The notes below the pieces were generated by a model. It was not told the origin of the DNA and did no database searches. It was given only the letters and a program-made list of their open reading frames with translations. Positions 1 to 11,607 of a stretch of 64,000 nucleotides of DNA are shown here, in pieces. The translations under genes and the position numbers were made by a program. The stretch is taken from assembly GCA_030549495.1 (NCBI GenBank), contig JAUIRK010000420.1:64501-128500 (forward strand). The letters are read 5' to 3'. Source of the DNA: Nectonema munidae (Eukaryota > Nematomorpha > Nectonematoida > Nectonematidae). Numbering within the stretch: the first letter of the stretch is position 1; every line of letters begins with the position of its first letter.

Positions 1-152
1 CTATCAGGTTCCGTCCTTAACCCTATTAGTGCTGGGCAAAATTTGTCCGCTCAAGTGCTGGGGGGCGTAAAGTGCCCCCCCCCCCCATATTTTTCTCAGA
101 GATTAATAAGTTTTTATAAATATTTTTAATGTTACATATATATTTCAACGAT

Positions 153-830
153 GCTGAATTCAGTGGTGATGTCCATTTTTTATCAAAATCAATCAAACCT
201 GTCAAAAAATTGATTTATATTTGACAGCTCATCTCAAAAAGAAACTTTTTATCTAAAAAAGTATATAAAGTTTTTTACACATGTATATCCATTTTCAAGT
301 TTGCTGAATTCAGTAGTGATATTCATTTTTTATGAAAATCAATCAAACCTGTCAAAAAATTAATCTAAATGTGACAGCTCATCTCAAAAAGGAACTTTTT
401 ATCTAAATAAGTATATAAAGTTTTTTACACATGTATACCCATTTTCAAATATGCTGAATTCAGTGGTGATATTCATTTTTTATGAAAATCATTCAAACCT
501 GTCAAAAAAGTGATTTACATATGACAACTCATCTCAAAAAAGAAACTTTTTATCTAAATAATTATATAATGTTTTTTACACGCATATACCCATTTTCAAG
601 TAGGCTGTGTTTACTGGTTATATTCCTTTTTTTTTTATAAAAAATTAGTCAAACCTGACAAAATAATTTAAATATGACAGCCCATGTCAAAATTAAAATT
701 TTGATTCTTTTAAAGTTTTTTATACATTTCAAGTATGCAGAATTTAATGGTGATGTTCATTTTTTATGAAATCAATAAAACCTGTCAAAAAATCGATTAA
801 ACCTGTAAATCAATGTCAAATATATAAACA
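153..830 (+). repeat. ~147-bp minisatellite, about five units
   Basis: Units start at the motif GCTGAATTCAGTGGTGAT near 154, 303 and 452, with more diverged units near 603 and 737. Each unit carries CAAACCTGTCAAAAAA and TGACAGCTCATCTC about 50 and 80 bp later. The outermost unit lies outside the 2,887-bp duplication, so the array predates it. The units from 303 onward recur from 3190. Confidence 0.85.
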
Positions 831-1489
831 TAAAAATATTTATGTTTTTTAATAATGTTAATATTAGATTTTTTCTGATGAATCATTCGTGATGTTGATT
901 GTTCAATTACAAAAAGTTGTCAACGTTCTTCATCTAAAAAATTATCTCTTTGACACAAAAGGAAAAAGATGGACAAATTCAATTTAAATTAAAAATATCT
1001 TGATAGTGACTAAATTCTCACATATTGGCACCTGTGCCATTTTTGATAAATCTGACCTATTCTAAATTTTCAGATTTCCTACCCATCTTAGATAAATGTT
1101 AACTGTAATCCTAGATGATAGATTTAAATATTTTTCATTTGTTAAAGAGAAACTTTTTTTTCACAGTCAAAATCTTTTTTGAAGCATCTAATATTATATA
1201 ATTAAACCACTTCCTAGTTCATTAGAACATTGTAGATCTTCCATTTAGTCAAGATACATATTTTTTTTAATTATTTGTTTTGATCACATGTTCTCTTTTC
1301 AATTAGTTTTCAACTTGGTTCCTTCTCTCATACAAATTTTCAAAAGATTTTATAATACGTTTTATTTTTTTTTAATAAATATTTCATACCTAAGATGATT
1401 GTAGAAAGTATTATAAGCCAAAATATACAAAAAAAGTATATTTTTACTATATACCTAATATGCAGCCATTTTTTGAAATTTTTTTACAT

Positions 1490-3075
1490 AACTGTTTTTC
1501 AGGCATACATTACTAATTCAATTGCCACTTCGAGATATTTTTTAACCGTATTATCCAAAATCCAGTACAGAAATAAAATAAGCATAGTCGATTTGGTATA
1601 AAACAGATATTTTATTTTTTTGAAAATATTTTTGAAAACAGTATCTAGAAGTAAACTGCAAATCTTATTCAAGCTTTCAGATATTTTAAAACCATAAATG
1701 CCAAACCTGAGTCCAAAAATGAAACCAGCATCTTCCATTTGGCATAAAAACACATATTTTATTTAAATTTCAAAAATATTTCTGTAGACATTAGACGTAA
1801 ATCGAAAATTTATTGACACTTTAAGACATTTAAAACCTCTAAATGCAAAAAATGATTTCAGAAATAAAAATTATCATGGTCGAATTGGTATAAAAACATA
1901 TATTTCATGTAAAATTAGAGAGAATATTTTGGGATATAGTTTTCAAACATAAACCGCAAATTTGATTGACACTAGCAGTAAAACCTCTAAATGCGAAAAC
2001 TGTATTCAGAAATGAAATCATCATGATATATTTGCTATAAAAACAAATTTTAGAACTAAACGCAAATTTAATTGATACTTATATGTATTTTCAAATTCAA
2101 ACTGCAAAAATTGAGTCCATAAATGAAACTAGCATGGTTGATTTGGTATAAAAAGATATATTTAATTGTAAAATTTGAATGAATGTTTTTGGAAACAATT
2201 TTTAGAAGTAAACCGCAAATTTGATTAACACTTAGAGGTATTTTCACATCCTAAACGTAAAAAATGAGTCCAGAAATGAAACCAGCATGATTGATTTGGT
2301 ATTAAAACATATATTTCAAGAAAATATTTTTGGAGATAATTTTCAGAAGTAAACCGCAAATTTGATTAATAATTATATGTATTTCCAAATCCTAAATGTA
2401 AAAAATGAGTTCAAAAATGAGAACAGCATGATCGATTTGGTATAAAAACAAATATTTCATGTAAAATTTATAGAATATTTTTGGAGATAGCTTTTAGAAG
2501 TAAACCGCAAATTTTGACTGATATTTTAAAACCTCTAAATGTGAAAAATGAGTTCAGAAATGAAAACAGCATGGTTGATTTGGTATAAAACATATATTTC
2601 ATTGTAAAATTTGAATGAATGTATTTGGAGACAATTTTTAGAAGTAAACCGCAAATTTAATTAACACTTATAGGTATTTTCAGATCCTAAACGTAAAAAA
2701 TGAGTCCAGAAATGAAACCAGCATGTCTGATTTAGTATAACACATATGTTTTTATGTAAAATGTGAAGGAATGTTTTTGGAGACAATTTTCAGAAGTAAA
2801 CCGCAAATTTGATTAACACTTATAGGTATTTTCAAATCCTAAATGTAAAAAATGAGTCCAGAAATGAAAACAACATGATCCATTTGGTATAAAACATATA
2901 TTTTATGTAAAATGTGAAGGAATGTTTTTGGAGACAATTTTCAGAAGTAAACCGCAAATTTGATTAACACATATAGGTATTTTCATATCCTAAATGTAAA
3001 AAATGAGTTCAGAAATGAAAACATCATGACCGATTTAGTATAAAAACATATATTTTATGTAAAATTTGAAAGTAT
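1490..3075 (+). repeat. ~148-bp minisatellite, about ten units (copy 1)
   Basis: The motif AGTAAACCGCAAATTTGATT recurs with a period near 148 bp (about 1651, 1797, 1950, 2050, 2211, 2352, 2500, 2646, 2798 and 2949). Between occurrences are conserved blocks GAGTCCAGAAATGAAA and GATTTGGTATAAAA. Units near the right end resemble each other more than those on the left, as expected if the array grew at one side. No coding potential is seen. Confidence 0.9.
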
Positions 3076-4375
3076 ATTTTATTAGATATATTTTTGATCA
3101 ATCAAAAATTATTGAAAAAATTAAATATATAAAGTGTTATGCGTTCTGAACTGTATATAATTATAAATTTTCAGGGTATTATATAATTTGCTGAATTCAG
3201 TAGTGATATTCATTTTTTATGAAAATCAATCAAACCTGTCAAAAAATTAATCTAAATGTGACAGCTCATCTCAAAAAGGAACTTTTTATCTAAATAAGTA
3301 TATAAAGTTTTTTACACATGTATACCCATTTTCAAATATGCTGAATTCAGTGGTGATATTCATTTTTTATGAAAATCATTCAAACCTGTCAAAAAAGTGA
3401 TTTACATATGACAACTCATCTCAAAAAAGAAACTTTTTATCTAAATAATTATATAATGTTTTTTACACGCATATACCCATTTTCAAGTAGGCTGTGTTTA
3501 CTGGTTATATTCCTTTTTTTTTATAAAAAATTAGTCAAACCTGACAAAATAATTTAAATATGACAGCCCATGTCAAAATTAAAATTTTGATTCTTTTAAA
3601 GTTTTTTATACATTTCAAGTATGCAGAATTTAATGGTGATGTTCATTTTTTATGAAATCAATAAAACCTGTCAAAAAATCGATTAAACCTGTAAATCAAT
3701 GTCAAATATATAAACATAAAAATATTTATGTTTTTTAATAATGTTAATATTAGATTTTTTCTGATGAATCATTCGTGATGTTGATTGTTCAATTACAAAA
3801 AGTTGTCAACGTTCTTCATCTAAAAAATTATCTCTTTGACACAAAAGGAAAAAGATGGACAAATTCAATTTAAATTAAAAATATCTTGATAGTGACTAAA
3901 TTCTCACATATTGGCACCTGTGCCATTTTTGATAAATCTGACCTATTCTAAATTTTCAGATTTCCTACCCATCTTAGATAAATGTTAACTGTAATCCTAA
4001 ATGATAGATTTAAATATTTTTCATTTGTTAAAGAGAAACTTTTTTTTCACAGTCAAAATCTTTTTTGAAGCATCTAATATTATATAATTAAACCACTTCC
4101 TAGTTCATTAGAACATTGTAGATCTTCCATTTAGTCAAGATACATATTTTTTTTAATTATTTGTTTTGATCACATGTTCTCTTTTCAATTAGTTTTCAAC
4201 TTGGTTCCTTCTCTCATACAAATTTTCAAAAGATTTTATAATACGTTTTATTTTTTTTTAATAAATATTTCATACCTAAGATGATTGTAGAAAGTATTAT
4301 AAGCCAAAATATACAAAAAAAGTATATTTTTACTATATACCTAATATGCAGCCATTTTTTGAAATTTTTTTACAT

Positions 4376-5961
4376 AACTGTTTTTCAGGCATACATTACT
4401 AATTCAATTGCCACTTCGAGATATTTTTTAACCGTATTATCCAAAATCCAGTACAGAAATAAAATAAGCATAGTCGATTTGGTATAAAACAGATATTTTA
4501 TTTTTTTGAAAATATTTTTGAAAACAGTATCTAGAAGTAAACTGCAAATCTTATTCAAGCTTTCAGATATTTTAAAACCATAAATGCCAAACCTGAGTCC
4601 AAAAATGAAACCAGCATCTTCCATTTGGCATAAAAACACATATTTTATTTAAATTTCAAAAATATTTCTGTAGACATTAGACGTAAATCGAAAATTTATT
4701 GACACTTTAAGACATTTAAAACCTCTAAATGCAAAAAATGATTTCAGAAATAAAAATTATCATGGTCGAATTGGTATAAAAACATATATTTCATGTAAAA
4801 TTAGAGAGAATATTTTGGGATATAGTTTTCAAACATAAACCGCAAATTTGATTGACACTAGCAGTAAAACCTCTAAATGCGAAAACTGTATTCAGAAATG
4901 AAATCATCATGATATATTTGCTATAAAAACAAATTTTAGAACTAAACGCAAATTTAATTGATACTTATATGTATTTTCAAATTCAAACTGCAAAAATTGA
5001 GTCCATAAATGAAACTAGCATGGTTGATTTGGTATAAAAAGATATATTTAATTGTAAAATTTGAATGAATGTTTTTGGAAACAATTTTTAGAAGTAAACC
5101 GCAAATTTGATTAACACTTAGAGGTATTTTCACATCCTAAACGTAAAAAATGAGTCCAGAAATGAAACCAGCATGATTGATTTGGTATTAAAACATATAT
5201 TTCAAGAAAATATTTTTGGAGATAATTTTCAGAAGTAAACCGCAAATTTGATTAATAATTATATGTATTTCCAAATCCTAAATGTAAAAAATGAGTTCAA
5301 AAATGAGAACAGCATGATCGATTTGGTATAAAAACAAATATTTCATGTAAAATTTATAGAATATTTTTGGAGATAGCTTTTAGAAGTAAACCGCAAATTT
5401 TGACTGATATTTTAAAACCTCTAAATGTGAAAAATGAGTTCAGAAATGAAAACAGCATGGTTGATTTGGTATAAAACATATATTTCATTGTAAAATTTGA
5501 ATGAATGTATTTGGAGACAATTTTTAGAAGTAAACCGCAAATTTAATTAACACTTATAGGTATTTTCAGATCCTAAACGTAAAAAATGAGTCCAGAAATG
5601 AAACCAGCATGATCTGATTTAGTATAACACATATGTTTTTATGTAAAATGTGAAGGAATGTTTTTGGAGACAATTTTCAGAAGTAAACCGCAAATTTGAT
5701 TAACACTTATAGGTATTTTCAAATCCTAAATGTAAAAAATGAGTCCAGAAATGAAAACAACATGATCGATTTGGTATAAAACATATATTTTATGTAAAAT
5801 GTGAAGGAATGTTTTTGGAGACAATTTTCAGAAGTAAACCGCAAATTTGATTAACACATATAGGTATTTTCATATCCTAAATGTAAAAAATGAGTTCAGA
5901 AATGAAAACAGCATGACCGATTTAGTATAAAAACATATATTTTATGTAAAATTTGAAAGTA
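4376..5961 (+). repeat. ~148-bp minisatellite, about ten units (copy 2)
   Basis: This is the second copy of the array at 1490-3075, produced by the 2,887-bp duplication. It is essentially identical unit by unit. Confidence 0.9.
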
Positions 5962-6345
5962 TATTTTATTAGATATATTTTTGATCAATCAAAAATTATT
6001 GAAAAAATTAAATATATAAAGTGTTATGCGTTCTGAACTGTATATAATTATAAATTTTCAGGGTATTATATAATATAGATCCTAAGTTATAAGGTTAAGT
6101 ACAGATAATGTCAAAATTTTGCTGAAAAATAAAATTTTTTTATTTTGATTGACAGTTTTGGACACGAAGGGGTCATTCAACTACCATGAAAATAGTTTCA
6201 AAAGATACAACTAGCGATTTTAGGAAAAGTCACAAAATTTGAAGGGATATGATTCAGCCAATTTTCTACAATTAATTTTTTAGCCAAGGGGGGGGGCGTT
6301 TTACCCCCCCCCCCCCCCCCCCCCCCCCCCCCAGCACTAATAGGG

Positions 6346-6752
6346 TTTCAAAGTACGATTTTGAATGCATTTTATTTTGTTCAAGTTAGAACAGTTGTAA
6401 TCTTATATAAATTAAAAATAAACCAAAGTAAATACAGATAATTAAAAAGATTTTTTTAATAGTATTTAAAAATGTTTCTAAAAAAATTAATATTACAAAT
6501 GTAGCGCGGTAATTTTAAATTTTGAAATATTGGAAACATTAGAGACTGAAGTCGTTTAAGATTACGAAAATAAATTAATTATCAAAAAGTTCATAAAAAT
6601 ACAAGTAATTTTTTTAAATACCTATATAAATGATTAAAATGAAAGAAATTGCTTAAAAAGAGTGAAATATGTTTTTTATAATCATTATAATTGAAAAATA
6701 ATGTATTTTAATATTGTTCGCGTTTGTTCGCGTATGTTCGCGTATTTTATCA
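6346..6752. other. AT-rich spacer with a 10-bp triplicate
   Basis: This is non-coding AT-rich DNA between the piggyBac-like element and the 3' end of the minus-strand LINE. The only structure I see is three tandem copies of GTTCGCGT(T/A)T at 6716-6745, just beyond the LINE stop codon. These could be the LINE's short 3' tail repeat. Confidence 0.5.
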
Positions 6753-7835
6753 CTACCCGCAGGAAAGTATAAGATGAGGTGTATCTTGTTGATTGCAGTT
6801 GAATCTACATAGATTACTTGGTGATTTTTTGATGCGGTAGAGATAGGAGTTGCAGGGGCAGTGTCCGGATAGTCATCTGATTAGCGGTCGTGGTGAGAAG
6901 GATTTCATTTTTGACCAAATGTCAAGAATTTGGTTTGGATTGTTCATATGTTGGAAGAAAATTGAGGGTGAGGATTGGATGAGTTCTTGTCCAGGCTATT
7001 GAGTCTTAGATCTAAGTAGAGGGGTATAGGTTTCTAGAGGAAATGAGGTAACCGGGATATAAGGTGTATTTGGGGGTACTTTTTTAGCTAGTTTTTCTAC
7101 ATAAATGTTTACTAGAATGTTTGACTGAGCTGGGCACCATTGATGTATATTTCAAAGTAATTTGATAAGTAAGTTAGTTTAGAAACAAGGGTGTATGTTA
7201 AGAATGGGATGTTGTGTTTGAGGCTGAGGTCTTTGATGATGTTTTGTGAGTCTGTAAAAAATGTAGTGTGTTGTAATGTCTAAAGGGAAACTTATTTGGT
7301 TTATGTAATCGCAAGCATGTAGAAGGGCATAGCATTCACCACTATATATTGGAAGATAGGGATCAATGGCAGACGTTTTTGAGAAAACAGGGAAAGGAGA
7401 AGAGCCTTTGAAAAGTGCAAAAGCATAAGAAAATTTGTTTACAATTTTTGAGCTATCCAGGAGAATTCTTAATGAAGTTGAGCTAAATTTGGAGCGGGTT
7501 GTAATTAGAAGTTTAGCGATGGATTTGATGAAACAGTTGTGAAGAGAGAAAGTTAATTGTGAGGAAGGGTGAAATAAAGGTAGTGGATTGATTTTGGGTT
7601 GGATGAGAATGTTGTTGGGAGAAGACGAATATTGTTGGAGTAAGGATTTGTAGTAAGTTTGAGAGGGAGTAATTTGAGTGTTATGGATATAGAAGGACTT
7701 AAGATAAAAATTTGGTTCGATGGGTGTCATGATATATTTTTTGGTAACAGTTTGTTTTAGATTAAGGGTTAGAGGAAAGCGGTTAGTGAAGAATTCTAAG
7801 ATTCTAGAAGGGAAGGTTTTGTAGGCCCTGTTCAT
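6753..7835 (-). pseudogene. LINE RNase H domain and C-terminal zinc knuckle
   Basis: The frame 7835 to 7179 ends in an RNase H-like segment (SAIDPYLPIYSGECYALLHA, where the SGE-x-YAL block is an RNase H signature). After frame changes the coding trace continues to a TAG at 6753. The last stretch reads LSGHCPCNSYLYRI, then C-x4-C and a closing HLILSCG. This GH..C.Y and C..C...H...C layout is typical of the end of RNase-H-bearing Jockey/R1/I elements. It lets the LINE's 3' coding end be placed to the base. Confidence 0.7.
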
Positions 7836-7902
7836 TGTGATGAGGCAAAGGCGGTGGATTTTATTGATAAGTGAGTGATGAGGGGTAGTTTAATGATAGG
7901 CC

Positions 7903-9225
7903 TCATGAAAGAATGCCATACTCAAACGTAGCCTGGATGATTGATTTATATATAAAAGATGAGTGTTGAATACTTAGGCCCCATTTATAAGATATAATTT
8001 TACTAAGAGAGAAAAGGGTTGAAGATAGTTTGTAGTATAGGTTTTTGAAGTGGGATGACCATTTGAGGTTTGATTGAAAGGTGAGCTCTAAATATTTCAT
8101 GGAGGAAGATGGTTGGATGAGGATATCGCTGGATGTTAATAGTGGGAGCAGGCTGGTAACCAGCGAGGGTAGGAGGGGGCTAAGACCCTCCCCCCCCCCC
8201 CTCCCCCAACTTGGATTCAGAGCCCCCCCCCCCCAACCTAATATATTTCGATATCAATAAAGGGTTCAAAAAATGGTTTATTTTTAGACTATATATAAAA
8301 ATTTGGTACTTATTAGTTATCTCCCTCCCACTTTAAATTTTTTTTCAGTAATTTACTAAAAAAAATTTTTTTGAATGGAGGAGAGATAAACCATAAGTAC
8401 CAAAAAAAATTTTGTTAAAATATTTACCCCCCCCCCCCCCCCCCCATTTTTTCCAGCCCTCCCAATTGAAAAGTCCTAGCTACGAGCCTGAGTGGGAGGT
8501 GAGGCGAATGTGTTCGTGTGAAGTGTATAAGAGTTGATTTTGTTGCGTTAAATTTTACTTTTAATGAATCGGCTGCAAAAGTTAGCGTGCTAAAGAGAGA
8601 GTTGATGTTCATTATGTTTTCTTTTTGAAAATTTGAGGTAAAGATGAAGGTTAATTCATCGGAATAGCATTGAAAGAATTAGCTAATATATCTAATAGGG
8701 GGTTTATGATTATAATCCAGAGGATATCGGAGAGGCACCCACCTTGTGGTGTGGATAGTTAAAGGGAATGAATGGCAACTAAAGAATTGTGTTTGAATAT
8801 AAGGCACCAATTTGAAAGGTAATTTTGAATGAATTTTATGAGATAATTGGGGTATTTTTGTCGGATCATGTTGAAAATGATAGCAGGATGCCATGCTGAA
8901 TTGAAGGCGTTTTGATGTCTAGAAAGAAGGCGGATGATGTCATTTTGAAAGATCGTTTTGTTTCGATGTAGGAGGAGAGTCTACATAGAGCGGATTCTGG
9001 ACTTTTGTGTGGGAGGTATGCAAATTGGAAAGGACTAATTTTGTTAGATGTGGTGATGTGAAAGAGAACCCTTTTGCGTAGAATTTTTTCAAGGGTTTTT
9101 CCTAAAGTAGGAAGGATGGTGATTGGTCGCCAGTAGGTTATGAGGCCTAAGTCTTTGTTGGGTTTAGGAAGTAAAATAAGCTTACCATTTTCCAGATAGA
9201 TGGGAAAAAGGAGAATTTTAGGCAA
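7903..9225 (-). pseudogene. LINE reverse transcriptase remnant
   Basis: Minus-strand fragments read in order: GKLILLPKPNKDLGLITYWRPITILP (RT block 2a), GKTLEKILRKR, FQFAYLPHKS, then PQGGCLSDILWI (around 8750) and CYSDELTFI (around 8660), where the family normally has F/YADD. KVKFNATKSTLIHF (block 6) follows and the thumb region KYLELTFQSNLKWSSHF is at 8100. The domain is spread over several frames and is cut by the MITE at 8149-8490, so it is inactive. Confidence 0.75.
8149..8490. mobile_element. hAT MITE with perfect 8-bp TSD, inserted in the LINE
   Basis: Left end CAGGCTGGTAACCAGCG; the right end reads GTCCTAGCTACGAGCCTG, whose complement starts CAGGCTCGTAGCTAGG. Both ends are flanked by AGTGGGAG (8141-8148 and 8491-8498), a perfect 8-bp target duplication as made by hAT transposases. 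The insert is 342 bp and non-coding. C runs lie inside both ends (around 8190-8234 and 8427-8445). It interrupts the LINE RT and so is younger than the LINE. Confidence 0.88.
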
Positions 9226-9289
9226 CTGTTGTATAATTGTAAGAGATATTGTGGATATAAAGGTAAGGATTTTATGATATGTTTTGTGG

Positions 9290-9960
9290 TTATAAGATCA
9301 AAGGTTGGAGATGATTTAGTCTATTTGTAGCTGAGGCTAATTCCGCTAGATTTACTGGAGGAAAAGTTTGGGATGAGAAGGAGGAGACATTTTGTCGTAT
9401 AGAGTGGTTTACTATGTTATCGGAGGTATAAGAATCCTGAGGGAAAAGCGTTGAAAGAAAGGATGAGTTGATTAAGGGTCGTTGGAAATTGTGTGCGGTA
9501 GAAGTGGATTGAGTTGACAAGTTTTGCGATTTTTGCGGACGGAATTAATCACCTTCCATGGATTTTTAAGAGAGGAAGAGCAAAATTTTTTCCAAGATTC
9601 TTTTTTTGCAGAATTTATTTCTGCCATATATCTATTTTTTATATTGAAGTAGTGTTGGATGTTATTAGGGCTATGGTTTTTACGAAGTGTTTTAAGAGAA
9701 TGTTTTAGGGATTTTTTAAGCGAGGTGAGAAAGGGAGTCCAGAAGTATGTGTTTTCGGTGTAAATATGGTTTGGCTGTGGTGGATAGTTTAATTGTGTTG
9801 TTGAGGGTAAGGGCTGCAGAGTCAAGCTCACTGGGAGAATTTATGTGGTGAATAGTTTAGGGAAGTTGTGACTTTAATTGATTTAGGAAGGTGGTCCAGT
9901 GAGTTTTAGGTGTATTTTGATTTGAAAGTCTTGTGAAAGGTTTTATATTAACTTAATAAG
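9290..9960 (-). pseudogene. LINE ORF2 linker between endonuclease and RT
   Basis: Broken frames on the minus strand read ...KTHWTTFLNQL, SPSELDSAALTLNN, then ESWKKFCSSSLKNPWKVIN and RKNRKT. Such Ser/Lys-rich segments lie upstream of the RT domain in Jockey and R1 type elements. The phrase SPSELDS..AL.LNN recurs in the plus-strand relative at 10608-10883. At least two frame changes are needed between 9831 and 9290. Confidence 0.65.
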
Positions 9961-10084
9961 TTATAAAAAGATGGTTGGAAGCAGATTATGTGTTTGAAAT
10001 GTGACAATTTGTAATGAATTTTAATGTGTTTTTTGAGGCTATGGTCAGGTCAACATGGGAGGACGCAGTTTTTTTGTTAGTAAA

Positions 10085-10227
10085 TTTCATAAAAGTAGGG
10101 TGTTTTCATCGGAAAGGAACATTGCGCCGCTTGTATCGAACTATGAGAAAGTAGGCCCAATATGGGATCGAACCCAAGACCTTGAGTTATCGAAATCCAG
10201 TATCTAACCAACATTATTCACGCCTCC
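10085..10227 (-). mobile_element. tRNA-derived SINE, copy 1
   Basis: On the minus strand the head reads GGAGGCGTGAATAATGTTGG, then TTAGATACTGG (A-box-like) and GGTTCGATCCC (a good RNA polymerase III B box). The tail ends TCGATGAAAACACC. Relatives lie at 16690, 34424, 39108 and 53536, all in minus orientation. The cloverleaf does not close well, so this is a SINE and not a functional tRNA. Confidence 0.75.
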
Positions 10228-10481
10228 TGGATAAGGAGAGAAATAATAGGTCCATTTTTTGACTCTAATTTTTAAGGCTTTGACCATATAAATTTTTTTT
10301 AATTATAAAATTAATCAATCTAAAGCTTCTTGTCTCTCAAATTCCAATAAACCAGATTATAATAATAATAATCAATTTTACGGCTAGTGTTCCCAGCACA
10401 CTGAGGTTTAGCCGGTTTTTACCACTATGGCATTTAATCTCTGATTATTTTGCGTCTCCATTCATCTCTATTTTGCTCGTC

Positions 10482-11050
10482 CTCCAATGAACCAGATTGT
10501 AATTTGCAAACATCTACTCAACAATCCCAAGATTATTTTCAACTATACGACCTTGCAAGCTAAAGTCTCTTCTCCCAGAATGTTCTTTCAGAAACATCAA
10601 GAGTAATATGCTTCAAGTTCTTTCTTCCATATCTTCACCGTCAGAGTTAGATTCATTAGCTCTTCATTTGAACAATTCTATTTCTTCCAGCATTTTACTT
10701 TCAACTCCTACCCACGTAGGAACACCCCGTTTCGTAGAAAAAACACTTTTTTGGGATTCTGAACTCACTCAACTTGTAGATGCCTTAATAATTTCAGAAA
10801 ACTTAGGACACCTGATTCAAAGATCTTTGCTCTCTTTCAAGGCTGTAATAAAAAAAACTAACAGAACTCCTGGATTCGATTAACTTCAGAAACCCAAAAA
10901 AATTGTTGAAAAAAATCAATGTTCTGTATAGACCCAACAAGAAATCTGATCATTTTATTCCTCTCTCTTGATTCGAAAAAAACCTGTAAATTTCGAAGGA
11001 CATAGATGGGCTTTTTATTCCAGGCGACCTTTTTAACTCAAATTTTCTAA
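10482..11050 (+). mobile_element. Plus-strand LINE relative, 5' part
   Basis: Open frame 10608-10883 contains SSPSELDSLALHLNNSISSS and a Leu/Ser-rich linker, matching the minus-strand LINE at about 9840. Coding traces continue with stops to about 11050. The element resumes with RT motifs at 13800, and decayed piggyBac transposase lies between. The endonuclease is not recognisable. Confidence 0.6.
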
Positions 11051-11607
11051 ATAAATCAAATCTAATTCTATTACAAAATAGAAGAAAGGTACGAAATTAT
11101 CTATATTTTAACAGCTGTTAAAATTAGTTCTCTAATAGTTTTCTAAAAATTAAATTTCATCCAAGTTATTTTTTAGGCTCATTTTTTTATCGCCATTTTA
11201 AAAAGATAATATAACACAAAACCAAAAGTTTCTGGGAATTTTTATAAAATTTATGGATCTGTAAAATAAGGTAATAAAAAAAGTATATGAATTAAAAAAA
11301 ATTTAAAAATTAGGATATTTTAAATTTTCAAAAATATAATAAAAGTTTATAGATCAAAAAGTGAAACAAGTTTTATTCACAAAATAAAAAAAGTCCAATT
11401 TACTAAATTCTTCCAAATTCACAATATCATATATAAAAAGTTATCCGTAAAAAAAATAAACATTTTATAACTATAATTATAAGAAAAGTAGAAATAGAGG
11501 TAACGGTAATAAAGTTAAAATGAAAGTTTGACAAAATTACAAAAAGAACAAACAAGAAAAATGTTTTTTACACATGAACTTTTTACAGTTTAAAAATTTT
11601 CTACATT

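Larger units (their letters stand above)
301..6074. repeat. Two-copy tandem duplication, 2,887-bp unit
   Basis: 301-3187 and 3188-6074 are the same sequence head to tail. By eye I find only about half a dozen differences, including one missing T near 3520, one extra A near 5611 and single substitutions near 4000, 2890/5777 and 3024/5910. That is roughly 99.8% identity. The junction joins the end of the inner array (TATTATATAAT) to the start of the first minisatellite. Either the duplication is very recent or two haplotypes were joined in assembly. The short ORFs inside occur identically in both copies and are not genes. Confidence 0.95.
21..6345. mobile_element. Large non-autonomous piggyBac-like element (TTAA-CCC ends)
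   Basis: The left end reads TTAA then CCCTATTAGTGCTGGG, and the right end is its inverted copy, CCAGCACTAATAGGG. The left flank is TTAA; the right flank is TTTC, so the target duplication is imperfect. TTAA followed by CCC is the hallmark of piggyBac-superfamily termini. Just inside each end a G run and a C run flank a short AT-rich loop and can pair as a stem (about 55-88 and 6289-6332). The body has no plausible transposase and consists of two minisatellite arrays and a 2,887-bp tandem duplication. A second copy is at 22472-23220, inverted. The superfamily call rests on the termini alone. Confidence 0.6.
6753..9990 (-). mobile_element. Decayed LINE with RNase H and C-terminal zinc knuckle (I/Jockey/R1-group)
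   Basis: On the minus strand the order is endonuclease-RT linker, reverse transcriptase, RNase H and a Cys/His knuckle. This is the usual order of the second ORF in RNase-H-bearing non-LTR elements. The frame is broken many times and a 342-bp hAT MITE interrupts it. The endonuclease N-terminus is missing. A close relative in the opposite orientation lies at 10482-14520. Both encode PQGGCLSDI before the RT active site, which marks them as one family. Confidence 0.8.

Noticed and set aside
153-3075. CRISPR-like regular repeats
   Set aside because: Units are ~148 bp with no short repeat/unique spacer alternation, and the DNA is eukaryotic.
1395-4639. Identical ORFs at 1395-1753 and 4281-4639, both strands
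   Set aside because: They arise from the tandem duplication and run through minisatellite units. The identity is due to the duplication, not to selection.
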